From Trebouxia sp. TZW2008 (taxonomy: Eukaryota; Chlorophyta; Trebouxiophyceae; Trebouxiales; Trebouxiaceae), in assembly GCA_002118135.1 (NCBI GenBank), contig BDIU01000422.1, positions 1-64,000 on the forward strand: a stretch of DNA of 64,000 bases. The letters are read 5' to 3'. A model generated the notes under the pieces. The model saw only the letters and a list, made by a program, of their open reading frames with translations, made no database searches and was not told the origin of the DNA. A program made the translations under genes and the position numbers. Positions within the stretch are counted from its first letter, which is position 1; each line of letters opens with the position of its first letter. Of this stretch, positions 31,101 through 43,942 are shown piece after piece.

Positions 31101-34100
31101 CGCCCTGTACTTTGAGCACATCATGGGCGAGCGCCGTCTCAGGAGCCTCAAGACTCAGCTGCGCCAGGTGAGGATCTCATCAGCGTATTCTGTATTGTCT
31201 GCCTGTCACAGACTGCTGATGTCAGTCCAGCATGGTTGGCAGCAGGAGGTGTTAGCGCTGCAGCATCTTGATCATCCCGTGCAGCACTTGAAGCCCTTTC
31301 TCAGATCTACAAAACCCATTCGAGGTCAAGTTTTGATTTGTTTTGCAACACTACAGCAAGCTGTCTTCAAATGCAGAACATGTGCAACCCATCCACTGCA
31401 ACTTCTTCCTATAGTCAGCTGATTCATGGCCGCCGCAGGGTGAGCCTGAGTTTGACCGCCTCAAGCGTGAGCTAGAAGAGGTCAAGAACCAGCCGCGTGG
31501 CCTGGAGGGCACCTTCCGCACAGCTGCTGAAATGGAGCGCCATCGCGCCCAGCTGGCTGATGCTGCCATTGAGGAGCAGCTGGAGGTGCAGACTGCCTTC
31601 AGAGAACATGGGGCTCGCCTGCAGGTTTGATCCTAAACCCCCCTTGCCCCCTTCATGAAGCTTGCCCACAGGTGTCAAATTGTGCTGTTGTGTCTCTGCT
31701 GTTGATCACAGACTAAGCTTCAACACTGAGTAACGGTGGCTACAGACCACGTGATAGGATGCTCAAGTGATGATCATGTGCATACACACGAAGTGATTGT
31801 ATCACATGGCATCTATGACAAGCGAAAGCGATCAGAGCACAGTGGACAGCAGACAGTCCAGCTGTAAGGCTGTTCACAGACGTCCCTTGCCCTTACACAA
31901 AGCAATGTTGTCACAGGGCATCTATGACAAGCGGCAGCGCACAGAGCATGAGATGGTGCACCGTGAGCAGGAGATCAAACAACTGCAAGGCTGGGCGCAA
32001 ACAGTCCTCAATCTCATCAACAAGTTTGAGGATGGTCTGAAAGAGCTGGGCCCCTTAGCAGCTCTTGAAGAAGCTGACAGCCGCCCAGGCTCTCCTGATG
32101 AGCCACTGCTGGGTGACGAGGAGCCCACAGCTGTGGCCACTGCTAGGGCCCTGACCAACCGTGCCAGGGACCTGACTGCCCACCGCCAGGGCATTGCTAA
32201 GCTCAGGCAGCATTTCAGCAAGGTGTGTTGCTTGCTCTAGCTACACACATTGTCATTTCTTGTGTGTCATTGGGCATTAAGCCTCCTTGGTTTCTGCACC
32301 ACCTGCATGCACTCAAATGTGTTGTGCACTTTGCATGAATACAGTCTTGTCCTACTTTCAACGAAAACATTTTTCCAGCCGGTTCACCTCTGGCTGAAGC
32401 AGTGCAACACAGTCATTCATGACACAATCCCTTGCTCATACACCTTTGCTCAATGTTCATGTGTTGACATGAGATCACTTGAATGAGGTATATTGTGGTG
32501 CCTGCTCAGGATGTGCGGCGCCAACTCTATGTTGATGAGGATGACCGCAAGTTCTTCAACTGGGTTCAGTCACAGCTGAAGCAGACTGAGAAGCGGCTAG
32601 AGGACGGCCGAGCTGTGCTGCACCACTTAGAGGCTCAGCTCATCAACGTGGCCTGTGATGACCCTGGAGCGGCCATTGGGGCACAGCTGGCCTTGCCTCT
32701 TCTTCAGGAAAGGCTGGATGCCAGGGCTCAGGACTTTGCCAGGCAGAAAGCTGCTCAGGCTGAGGAAGACATCATCAAAATGGAGGTGAGAAACTGCAGA
32801 CGCTTGCATGACGTACAATCTTGCAGGCATAAGGTGTGACATTGCAGGCACGTCGCATATGCATGCAGACAAGATGCGCGTTATGGCAGGCATGAAGTTT
32901 GTCATTGCAGATATGGAGCATTTGTTGCATCAGGCCTTGCCTTGCCTATTGCACAACTATCACATCTCTGTCTCTCAGCCCTACAGACCCTAGACGAAAC
33001 TGCTTTCTCCCATGGCTGCAGGAAGAGAAGCTGGAAAGGGAGCGCAGTGAAAGGGAAAGGAAGCTGAAGCAAAAGCAGAAAGCAAAGGACAGGGTGCGCA
33101 GCGAGAAGGAGAAGCTCGCTGCTGAGAAGGAAGCTGCTGAGAAGGAGGCACGTGAGCGCTCTGAGGAGCAGCTGCGCCTTAGAGAACAACAGAGTTTGGC
33201 TGCCAGGTAAACAAGCCTTCCATTGAATGCTTTTGCCTGTCAAGGTGTGCCTGAGCTGTATTTAGCAGCATTGTTTACTGCAACAGTTCAGCAACTGATT
33301 CTCTGCTGCCTTGCTACCATGCCCTGCTGCTGCTCAAGCAGCAATCAACTCCTTTCATGTTGTCACAGAATTGCGTCTCAGGCCCCTGCCCACATTGGGA
33401 ATGCCCAATGTGCAGTGTCACATGTGCAACGTGTGACAGGTCGAAGGCTCAGCAGCATGACTTTGTGTGATCTCATTGCTTATTAGCTATCATCGAGAAA
33501 GGCTCCTCTCTGTTCAACGCTGGGTTCAAGGTTTAAGGCATTCAAGGTTTGGACCATAGCTGAGTGATGTTGTATGTCATGTGCAGGGAAGCTGCAGCTG
33601 TGAAGCGCGAGGAGCTGAAGCGTGCAGAGGAGGCTTTGATGGAAGCCCGCAGGCAGGAGCTGCTGAGCGAAGAAGATGGATATTGGCGGCAGCGCATGGA
33701 CCAGCAGCAGCGTGTTGAGAAGCTCAAGACTGAGCTGGCTGAGCAAGAAGAGCTGAAGGGCCATTCCGAGGTGTGTGGTCATGGCCCGTCTCAAGCCCCA
33801 TGCTGATTCTGTGTGCATACAGTGATGCATCGTCATCAGCATTTGCTAGCATTAATGCTGTCTCCAGTCTTCCAGTGCGTGTATGTGTACAAGCTTTTTT
33901 ATCCTTGCAACCTTGAGCACGCTACAGCAGCATGGGTCGATGTTGTTATTGTTGTAAATGTGACCAAGTGAGATTTGTGGAACTTGTGAATCAGTCGCAA
34001 CTTGTCCTTACCTATCGGCTAGTCCTCTGCCTTTGCGCTCCAGCACTGCGATCTTCTGTTGACACTGAGTGCAGTGAGAGGAAGATTTGATACAATGCAG

Positions 34101-37100
34101 TGCAGGAAGCTGACCACGGCGTGACAGTAGAGCATGCCCTGGCTTCAGAACACACACACTATATGTCCAAGGCAAACAGAAGCCTATCCCTGTTTTTTGC
34201 CATTCTGGCATCTCTGCTAATGTCCTGCAAGTCACGCACACAATGCTTTTTTGTCTGTCCGCAACTGCTGAGGACTTTTGTGTTCATGCAGGATGGGACA
34301 GAAGACACCAGCCCATCTTCAGCCACTCCACCTGATGACGCTTCCGACATTAGTCATGTGGATGCCCCACATGGCAATGCTATGGATGGCGCTGACTCAG
34401 CAGTGACTCACCTGCCAATGGCTAATGGCTTCCACCTTCCCAATGGCTCAGCAAATGTTGACAGTGATGGCTTCACTCGCCAGCATGAAAGACGCCCATC
34501 AGCAGGGCTCAATGGCAGATCAGGGGCTGCAGGCCGTTTTGCAGCAGAACAGCCCCTTGCTGATGGTTTCAGGTAGACTCAACTCAGTTGTAGCAGTGCG
34601 TGAGCAAGTGATGTGTAGCAATGTCAGTTCTGCTGAACAACGTCTCCAGCCAGTTGACTGTGCCTCCTGAGCTAAGATGCTAGCCGTACAAGGCTTGAAA
34701 AGCTTCCAAAATTACACACAGTGCATGCTTTTGTGACCAACAGCTTGTAGACAGTTTTGCAGCAGAAAAGCCCCTCGCTGACGGCTCTGGGTGGAAGTAC
34801 AACACATTTGCAGCAGTACATGCGCATGTGTAGTATTGACTTCCTCCGCACATGAGGGCATCATTCATGCCTTGCTTGACAGGCTGCTGTATCAACCATG
34901 CCTGCAAAGATTTCCAAAATGCAGCACAGTGCATGTGTTTGTGGGTGATGATTTCAGGGCATCGTGGAATCGTGTATCCTGAGCATATGATCCACACACA
35001 CATATGCTGCGCTGGTTGCTTTGTGGGTGCTCGGTGATGCAGAACTGAGCCCAATTTACTGCAGCTTGCCATGACTAATTGAGACTTGCTTGCAAAACCA
35101 TCACGCTGGCCAATTTAATGTTTTTAGCATGTACAGTTGACTCTGTGTCACCAGTCATTACTTCAAGTGCTTGCAGGCATCACAACAGAGGCAGTCACCG
35201 CAGCGGAAGCTATGACCGGTATGATGGCCCAGCCAACAGAGGCTCCAGTGCTGAAGGCAGAGACAGGTACCCCAGACCAGGCGGCTACCAGCGAGATGGC
35301 AGCTCAGACCACTCAGATCAGCAAGACAGGTACAAGTCACATACTAGCTGAATGCTGGTAATTCAAAGCACGAAAGATGCGCACCTTGTGACTGTGCCTT
35401 GTGTCCCTACTTTTGCCTTTGCCTGCCTGGCTTTCACTACGCTGTATGCCCTCAAGTACCTGAACTGCCTGCTCTGTTGTGTGCTCATTTTCCTACGGAT
35501 ACAAATTCTGCAAACCGACTGCCCTGTGATTTGGCAGATTCGGGCCTCGCCGTTTCAACAGGGATCTGGACAGGCAGAGGGACATGGGTCGCGGCCGTCG
35601 CATGCATCCGGTTAGAGATGCGCCACGGCCCTTGCCAGTGGCCAGGCATCCCAGCGCCAACACCGTCAGCGCCAGCAGGGGTGCTGACGGTCGCATCGAG
35701 ATCGCCACCGAGCGGCCGACCACGCCCGCCGCTCCGTCACTCGTCAAGCCGGAAGCCCCTGCCGCACTTGGACGGCCCCAGCCCAAGGTAGCGGTTCAAA
35801 AACCAACCATCCTCCCAGCAGAAAGCTCCCCAACCAGCCCTCTGCCCCTCACAGAAGAGACTGCGCCACCTGCTGCTGTGCCATCAGTGCAGCAGCCAGT
35901 GTCTGATGCTCAGGCAGCTGCACAGGTTGTGCCTGCTGCTGAGCATGAGGATTCGCCTCATGAAGCTGCTCCACAGCACGAGCTCAGACCTGCTGTGAAG
36001 CCTAGTGATGTTTTGCCCAGCCCCCAAGCTGGCCCTCCCTCAGACCCTGGACCTGCTGCTGCACTGCCTGATGCACTACGTCCAGTGAGCATAGCAGCTC
36101 CTCATCCCAGCAACCAAATTTTGCCTGAATCGGCACCACAGAGCCCCTCAGCTGTTCCTGCTACTGCACAGCCAGCACAGCGTGCGCAGCATGCACAACA
36201 TGCTCCAGCAGAACTGCAGCAGCCTCAAATTCCCCATCCAGGACCTGCGCATAATGCTGCTCAAGGACCTGCGTCAGAACCTGGTCAGCCACAAGGGCCT
36301 TTGCCAAACACCCCTTACTTTAGCCCTAATGCCTTGCATCAGGCGCCTCTTTTCAGGCCCAAAGCTACCCCTTGTGGGTTCCCTGGGGTCAATCTGCCTA
36401 ATGGCTATGCTGGGCCTCAACAGCAGCAGCCAACTCCTGGACCACAAGCTAATCTGCAAGGCAACAGGCTGCGCAACTTCCCGCATCCCCAGCAGCAACT
36501 GCTACAGCACCTGCATCAGCAGCAACAGCAGCAGCATCATCAGCAGCTAGCAAGGCGCCAGCCTGATAAGCCACAGATGCAGTTGATGCCAGGTCAAACA
36601 CACCCTCAGTTCCACAATGTACCTCAGCCAATGCAGGTGCAGTCACATGCTGGTGCACAAACTGCCCCTGACCAAGGGCAGGGCAGTCACAACAGCCCTC
36701 AGGGCCTTCAGAATGGCCATCAGGGCATTCAGAATGGCCCTCAGGGCAGGAACATGCCTGTGCCTCAGTCTCAGTTCCCAGGGTCTAGTCGCAGCTCGTC
36801 CATTGGTCAAAAACGACCAATGCCCAGTCAGGAACCGCAGCATGTGCCTACCCACCAGATGCCCCCCCAGCAGCAGCAGAGGGGTCCCCCCTCCCCTGCT
36901 GGCCCCATGCTGATGGGCAGTCTGCCTTTCAATGGGCCGATGCACCCCAGCAATGTTCCTCCCTTCATTCCAGCACCCAATGGCATGTCGGTCAGTGCTT
37001 CCTTGCCAGGCGCAAGAGGCACTAATAGCATTCCATACTCCCTCATGATGCCGAATACTCAGCGCCCTTCCATGACCCACATGCCACTGATGACGCCAGG

Positions 37101-40100
37101 GCACATGGCAGGTGCTAAATCAGGACCCATGCATCACCAGGGTAACATACCCTACAACGCCAACCCATACCTGTCCAACATGAGTCAGATGCCAGCCCCC
37201 CTGACCCCATCTTCTTCACATCCTCAGGTTCCTGCTGGACCCCAACAAGGACCCCAGCAGGGACCGCTACCTCACCCCCAACAGATTCAGGGGGGTCCAT
37301 CCTCGACCCCCCCTCAACGCACATCTTCTTCCGCTAGTAGCCTCCCTAACGGTCACATCAGGGCTCTTTCAGGCTCAGGGCTAGGGCAGGCCCCAGCCAG
37401 CCCTCTAGCATCGAAGGGCAGCAGCACCCTACGCGCAACAGCAATGCCCTTCGTCCCTGGGGGCATGACGCAGCCTGCTTCTCCTGCAGCGGCCCTGCCC
37501 TTTGTCCCTGGGGGCATGATTCAGCCTGTGTCTCCTGGAACAGCCCCTGCAGCCCTTCAGGCACAGGGTCTGAATCAAAAGCCAGTGCACCAGCTGCAGT
37601 CGCCATCTGCCTCTGCTATGCCTTTCTATCCCACCTCACGTGCAGCAGGTCAGTGCTGTTACACATGAAATTTGCTCTGTGAAACAGCATGCCTCAATTT
37701 GGAATGACCAATTTGCCTGATCTGCTGTCCTACCAGGCTCCTTTCAACTTGCTGTGCACTTGCCTTGTTTTTTGGCTGTAGCACTATCTCAGCTGTTGTC
37801 ATATACACGGCATTCTTGCTGTGATTTTCACTGCTGACGCAGCCTCAAGGTCGTCTTGTCAACACTGCTTGTGCATGTCCTGCAGAGCTGATGCCAGGTC
37901 AGCTGAGCAATGCAGAAATGCCACCTGGCAGGCCACAGCCACCGCACACTGAGAGGGCAAATGCTGATGCCGCTTCCAACCAGGCAGCAGCGCCACCGCA
38001 GAACCCTGTGCCTGCCTTCATGACAGCTATCCTTCCTCAGGTATCAAGCAACTCCTTAAAGTTCTGTCCAGCTTTCTGCTGCGCATACTTTGCAAGTTTG
38101 TGTTGTTTATTGCGGTCTTCAATCTTGCTGAGTCAAATATGGGCCGTGGCTCGGGGTTTGAAGTCTGTAATCCCTCAGTTGGTTGTCAAATGTAAGTTTG
38201 TATGGAGCGATGACGATTCGTAGGCTCGTTGGCTGAGCGCAAGTGATGACGATACATTACGGATGCAACTGAGCTCTGATGCATTTCCTTTGCACAAAGT
38301 TCCAGCACGCGCTTCCTTTGTGAGTGATTATTGCGTGTGTGACCATATGTCAAAAGGACAAATCATTTGTTCTGAGCCCTGCCCTGGTGTGTCAGCAGTG
38401 AGTGCCAAGAATGCTGTGCATGTATGCCAATTTTGGTGTTGTGATGCTTTGCGCTTTGTCAACATGATACACACAAGCTTGCTTACTCCATCTTGGCTGC
38501 CTTCAGAACAATTGGGAATACCGCTCATATGGCAACACATTGATACTACAATGTGCGACAATTGAGAAACCTTTCACTGCTGTCCAGGATGTTCCATCAA
38601 TTTTATCACTGCCCAGCCGCCTAGCACAGCCTGCATCCTCCTTAGCCTCTTCTTCAGAGCCTTCAGTAGCACCTCCCTCCACCCCCCACCCCCAAACAGC
38701 CCCCACCCCTGCCTCCCAGGCCTCAGCACACACTCACAGAACGAACACCAACACAGCTGAGACCTCACAGCCTGGCACCTCAGGGCCTTTGTCCTCAGAT
38801 CAGGGCCGGGCGCTTGCAACTGCCCCAAGGCTGTTGCCTTCAGATCAGGGCAGGGCACCCGAGGCATCCTCAAGCAGCCCTCAGGATGACAGCCCAAAAT
38901 CTCGCTGGTCACACATTGCAGTATCCCCAGAAGACCCCCATATGGGTCTGGCAGGGGTCAGGCCAAAAGGCAGCAGTCCAACAGGCAGGTCTTCAAACGT
39001 CCCATCAGCATTGGGGAGACTTCAAAGCAGACCTGTACAGTCAAACAGAAGTAACAGCAATGCGTCTGCAGCTACACAAGACGCAGACTACGCACGAACA
39101 GACTCTACTGGTAGCTTGAGGGATACTGGAGTGAGTGAGAGGCGAGCATCCCATGCAGCAGCTGGTGAGTCAAGATTTGTCACCATGTCTCAGACTCACA
39201 AGCATCTGTTCACAAGCAATCATTCCTTGCTTATGCATGTGACAAGTTGAAAACCACTGCAAGGCATAGCACAACTGCTGCAAGCCTGTCGGGCAAGCTT
39301 TGCAAGCTGACAGCAGACCAACTCAAACATGGATGACTTGGTCTGCTGCCATGTGCAAAGCTTGCTCGATGTTTTGGCAGGCAGCAAAGAGCTTGTGCCT
39401 TCTCATGTCGCCTGCATTTCCACAAACATCGTTTTGTGCTTGATTATGTACTTGCCTGCAGCTCCATACGAATTGTACTGTGCTTTAGTATGTACATGCC
39501 TGCATCATCGTCAGGCATGCGCAACCTGGCAACTGTTTGAGAAAATGCTGTTCTGGATCTTGGCTGCAGGCACATCTGGCAGCTTGCCTAGGGATAGCAG
39601 CGCCTCAAGCTTCACTTCAGCACCACACAGACAAACATCAGGTATCAGTCCACCCATTCAACAGTGCTCTTGAGCTTCTTTACCAAGTTTATGTATAGGC
39701 TCATGCATAGCAGTTGAGCAAGGCTTCTATCCTCTGACCATGTTCCAGAGTGCACATTTGTCAGAAACTGGAATGCTTACCTGTGTCCACAAGGAGGGTG
39801 ATTGTGTCCACCAAGCATGTCCTGCGCACTTTCGCACAATATTTCAGGTGCTTGCTCTGTAGTGCTCTCTGTTTCCGGCAATCTCAGCGCTACACACTGA
39901 GCCTATATTTTTGGGCTATGTGCTGATACAGTTGGCCATACAGGTGGCAGGCGTAAGATTGTGAAGAGGCACGGATTGGTCTACGAGCACAGACAAGACG
40001 GCATGAGGCGGCTTCAGCTCGTACGAGGCCTGAGCAACATGTTTGGCCAGTACAACTGTTTCCTCAACGTGGTCATTCAGTCCCTTTGGCATCTACCAGC

Positions 40101-43100
40101 CTTCAGAAATGCCCTTCTGAGCCTCCCAAGTGCCCTCCCTGACAATGGGGCATCCCCAAAAGATGCTGCTGTCCTCCGTGCCCTTCACAACATCTTCTCA
40201 GCATTCTCCAGAATGCCGCCAGACTCTCAACAAGCAGCAGCACGTAGAGATGCTGAAGTCCAGTCAGCTTCTGCTGACTCAGCAGCTGCTCAGCAGCTTC
40301 AGCAGCAGGAGGAGCCTGACTCGGCCGCTTCTTCAGCAACCACTGCTGAGTCAGATGCTGTAGTGAGGCAGAGCATATCACCTGATGAACTCAGAGAGGC
40401 TTTGAGTAACCTGGACCAGGGTCAAAGCCCTGTGGAGTTTGAGCTATCTGAAATGCATGATGCTGCTGAGGTAATACCAGGGCTGGACTGTGTGTCATTT
40501 TCCTCTCCCTTGATGCTGTTTCATACATGCCTGTTTGTATTAGTGGTGACTGTCATGTTCCTGTATGTACGCCTTGCGGTCAGCATTGGTGAAAAGATGG
40601 GTCACAAATGAGCACATCATTGGCTGCAGACAAAACATGGCAATTTGCTCATCCTTTGTCTGTTGCTCAGGTCTCATGTTGCCTTCTCAAAACATGACAC
40701 GAGCTGTTGCGATGTTCAGCGGACTCTCAGCTGAGGCCATTGCGGCATGCAGCTTGAAGTCTGCTTTGCGTTGCAACAGTTTTGATCATGCTCTGTGGTG
40801 GAACAGCATGGCACTGCATATAGCTGAGGAGAAGTGTTCAAAAGACAGCAGCTTGTTTTAGCATCTATCTGCTTGGTATCACACTGAAAAGGCTTTGCAC
40901 GCATGCTGCATGGTATAAACGCATGCTCCATCCTATGTCAATGATAACAGCAAGCTGAGAGGCCACAGCCTGTTGATTTGGCATCACGCCTATGTGGACA
41001 GCTCACATTGTCACCAGAAATGAGGAAGAAACGGTTTCATTTCAATGATGACAGCAAGAAATGAAACATTTTCTCCACATTTCTGGTGCCGAAAGAGCTC
41101 CCCATGCAAAAGATGTGTTGAGTCATCTCGTTGGGTTTCCTGAAACCACGCGTACATGGACAGATCACACTGTCACTAAGGAACCTGGAGAGCGTGTTCA
41201 CAGGGCCGCAAGAAAGACAGAAACAGGAACAGGCAGTAGGGCGGGGAAGACTATGATATACTACAGTGGAACAAGGTCAAAGAAGGCAAATTCACATGGC
41301 TACCATGCAGGCTTTGGGAAAGGTGTTTCAACTGCTTACATCTTGCTCAGCCAGGCCAAGTACCTCAAAAGCATGTTCACCTGGCTCCAAGAAGGAAGAA
41401 TAGCAAGAACCAAATGGACACAGCAGACAAGCAAGAAAAAGGTAAATTAGGAAAGAAAGTGTCTCATGTTGCTCCTGTGCAGGTGCTAGGAGAGGTCTTC
41501 AATTGTGTGCACCGTGCCCAGTTAGGCCAAGCAGCAGCAGCAGGGCTGGACCCCCAACTGCCCCAGCTGGTCAGGGTGCCCCGTGCTTCTTCCTCCAGCA
41601 GCTTGCCAGGCCTGGCTACCCCCATTGACCCCTCCTCCAACTCCCAGCTGCCCTCCAGCATGGCTCAGCACATCTTTGGTCAGAAAGTCCAGGTACTCCT
41701 TGCCTAAGTTCTCCTCTCTCTTCTTCAAGCTCTTCTCCTTCTAAGCTCTGTTTGCTCTTGACCTTCTTCAAGTGCTTCATGTCTCGGTACAGTCAGAACT
41801 TTCAGACCTTTGCTGTCCTGCTGACCAGGGCTGTGCTGTTGGCGCCATTTTCTGTTCTTTGCTCAGCTGAAGTAGTTGCTGAGTGCGCACAAGCATTGAG
41901 GTTGGACTTAGCATGCTTCTTCACTTTCTTTCATCCAGCTCAGGCCATCACAGCATTTGTCACATGCTCAGCATGCGCAGCTGTAGTGTCACACACGTCT
42001 TGTTAGCTGAGAGGGGCTGCCCATAGGCACACAACTGACAGGGGCCAGCGCCACGCTTGCATTGTCTTGAAATGAGCCAAGTCTGCACAGGTCAATGCAT
42101 GCTGCATCCTTATAAAGCCCTTGAACACCATAACAGTGTCATGAGTTTCGCTTGGATGCTACATCAAAGTTGGTCTTCAGCACCCAGCCGCCCTCTCAAA
42201 TGGGTGTGTTGGGTCTACAAGCATCACAACAGCCTCTCCCGGTTGACAGTATATGCATTGCAAGTGGCTGTAGCGTCCGCCCTTTCAACTCGGTGCGCTG
42301 GGTCTGCCAGCATCACAACAGCCCTGCATTGCCAACAGCATATGTAGTGCAACACACATGCCTTGATATGCTTTTCCAGGAATTACATTTGTGTCTGCAC
42401 CCTGTCTTAGGTGCCTTCCTGCGTAGTGTTGTGGGCTTTCCACTTTCCAACAGGACCAACGTGCCTTTTGGACTTGCTTTCTTAGTTGCCCAGATTTTTT
42501 GTTTTGACTCAAATGCCACTTGATTCTATTGCAGGTGCCTTGCCCGCCCGATGATGTGGATTCTCCACTCTCAAAGAAGGCCAGAGCAGAGGCTGGTCAG
42601 TGGCAGCAGCAGCAAAAGAGAGCTAGTGCTAGCCAGCAACGGCAGCAGGCTCAACAGCAGCAGCAGCTTCAGGCAGCAGCTAAGAGGCAGAGCAAGGACA
42701 GCAGCATGATAGAGATGCAGCATTACTGGCAGTACTTCCACCTTGTGCCGGCACAGGTGTGTTTTGGTACACTGCAGTTGAGATGCTGTGCCTGTTCTGT
42801 CGCAATTTGTCGTGGGCTCAGTATGATTTGCGCTGTCTGGTGTGCAAGCAGGGCCAGCACAGTGGTTGACTGCCAAAGACAACTTTGTTACTGATTGGCT
42901 CATGCGCTCTTCAACCTTTGTGGCCTGCATGAGCAGTACTCCATTCAGCCTGTTGAGGTGAGGTGCATGCAAGATACAAGCAGTGCCACCCTACTGATAG
43001 CTTGCCTGGCTGACTGCGTACAAACACTTGCCAACTTTGGCGCAATCCTCTCTGTCAGCGTTCAAAGCATCAGGGACTTGTCATCAGTGCTGATTGGCGT

Positions 43101-43942
43101 GTGCAGGCGATGAGGATTGCATATGATAGCCTGAGCAGGCAAGGCAGCTTTGAGGCTGTGCTACGGGAGGCCGACTATGCAGAGGCACACCAGCGCAGCC
43201 GCCAGCCTGGTGCAGCCCCCTTGCTGGACATCACCTTACTTCACCAGCCCAGAGTTTTCACCCTGGCATTGGTCTGGGAGTCCGCCAAGGTACGCTTTTC
43301 TATCTATTGCACTCTGCTTTGTGCACTTTTGCTGCTGGTGTGTTATCTTTTGACGGAACAATGCATGCTGGAGAACCCCTTGATGGAGTTGTCTGTTGTA
43401 ATCAACCTGTTTCACCAGCCCACAGTCTCCACCCTGGCATTGGTGTGGGAATCTGTCGAGATTTCCTGAGATGAAATTGCACGCAATTGCATGTGCGCAA
43501 CTAGTTTCACAAGCGTGTCCTATGTACCTCCTGCCTCACGCGTGGCAAAAGCCAGTGCTGCCTCCTGTTGTAATTACAACCCAGATCAACGTCAGGTCTA
43601 GGCGAAAGCGTTTTGTCATATTCCTCACATTTCATTTGCCCGCTGCAGGTGGCTGAAGAAGCCATATTCACAACAGTAGATGCTCTTCAAGAACGCATAG
43701 ATTTGAGCAACCTCTTCAAAGGCGTTGCGCCTCAGAGCAATGCTCACTATGCCCTCAGAAGTATCATCTGCTACTTTGGTCACCACTATCAAGCCTATGC
43801 CCTTAGTGAAGAGCTTGATCAGTGGCTGCTATTTGATGACACCAACATTCAGCTGATTGGTGATTGGCAGGATGTGAAGTCAATGATTAGGGGTAGTAGA
43901 CTACAGCCATCTGTGCTTTTCTATGAGCGCTTGTCTGCTTAA
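25103..43942 (+). CDS. Giant USP-like (ubiquitin C-terminal hydrolase-related, DUF627/DUF629-type) protein
   Basis: Twenty-six exons, all phases consistent, 7506 nt, about 2501 aa: 25103-25198, 25546-25720, 26563-26740, 27055-27162, 27540-27731, 28091-28298, 28789-28884, 29125-29269, 30420-30582, 30945-31167, 31439-31624, 31917-32222, 32510-32785, 33022-33206, 33587-33770, 34292-34572, 35177-35329, 35538-37648, 37886-38040, 38588-39164, 39570-39641, 39944-40470, 41483-41692, 42535-42756, 43107-43289, 43649-43942. The order is a Lys/Ser-rich start, helical region, long charged coiled coil (exons 10-15), then a low-complexity Pro/Gln/Ser region (one 2.1-kb exon). The C-terminus is USP-like: Cys box FGQYNCFLNVVIQSLWHL (Cys about 2062), His box ICYFGHHYQAYA (His about 2450), then WLLFDDTNIQLIGDW. 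The ending LQPSVLFYE resembles plant USP-related proteins. Cys and His are kept, so catalysis is possible, but plant relatives are often regarded as inactive. The cysteine zinc-finger part of plant DUF629 is not evident. Confidence 0.88.
26390..26460 (+). repeat. Copy of USP-like exon 3 5' part
   Basis: GTGCTGAGCTGAATGATGGCACCACCATCACC at 26397-26428 copies GCTGCTGAGCTGAATGATGGCACTACCATCACT of the real exon (26579-26611). It ends with CTCGCCTCCAGGTGAG, a donor-like site. Confidence 0.85.
29960..30380 (+). repeat. Three copies of USP-like exon 9 5' edge with acceptor
   Basis: GCAGGCATGCAG plus a decayed continuation occurs at about 29966, 30094 and 30260. The real edge is 30417-30420. The nearest copy (30260-30380) still encodes PPTVYQAYEQLVGALQGMAQ and then diverges before the donor; the distant ones are progressively more decayed. 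Confidence 0.9.
31795..31885 (+). repeat. Copy of USP-like exon 12 5' edge
   Basis: TATCACATGGCATCTATGACAAGCGAAAGCG.. copies TGTCACAGGGCATCTATGACAAGCGGCAGCG.. at 31910-31940 and stays recognisable for about 75 bp. The acceptor AG is mutated to TG. Confidence 0.85.
34735..34840 (+). repeat. Copy of USP-like exon 16 3' edge
   Basis: GTTTTGCAGCAGAAAAGCCCCTCGCTGACGG at 34753-34783 copies GTTTTGCAGCAGAACAGCCCCTTGCTGATGG at 34537-34567. It lies in the following intron; the donor AGGTAG is lost. Confidence 0.88.
42170..42352 (+). repeat. Intronic 90-bp tandem repeat
   Basis: TGTGTTGGGTCTACAAGCATCACAACAGCC (about 42204-42233) and TGCGCTGGGTCTGCCAGCATCACAACAGCC (about 42294-42323) are the cores of two diverged copies in USP-like intron 23. 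Not exon-derived. Confidence 0.75.
43395..43472 (+). repeat. Copy of USP-like exon 25 3' edge
   Basis: TTTCACCAGCCCACAGTCTCCACCCTGGCATTGGTGTGGGAATC copies CTTCACCAGCCCAGAGTTTTCACCCTGGCATTGGTCTGGGAGTC at 43240-43283. The donor after GCCAAG is lost in the copy. Confidence 0.9.
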
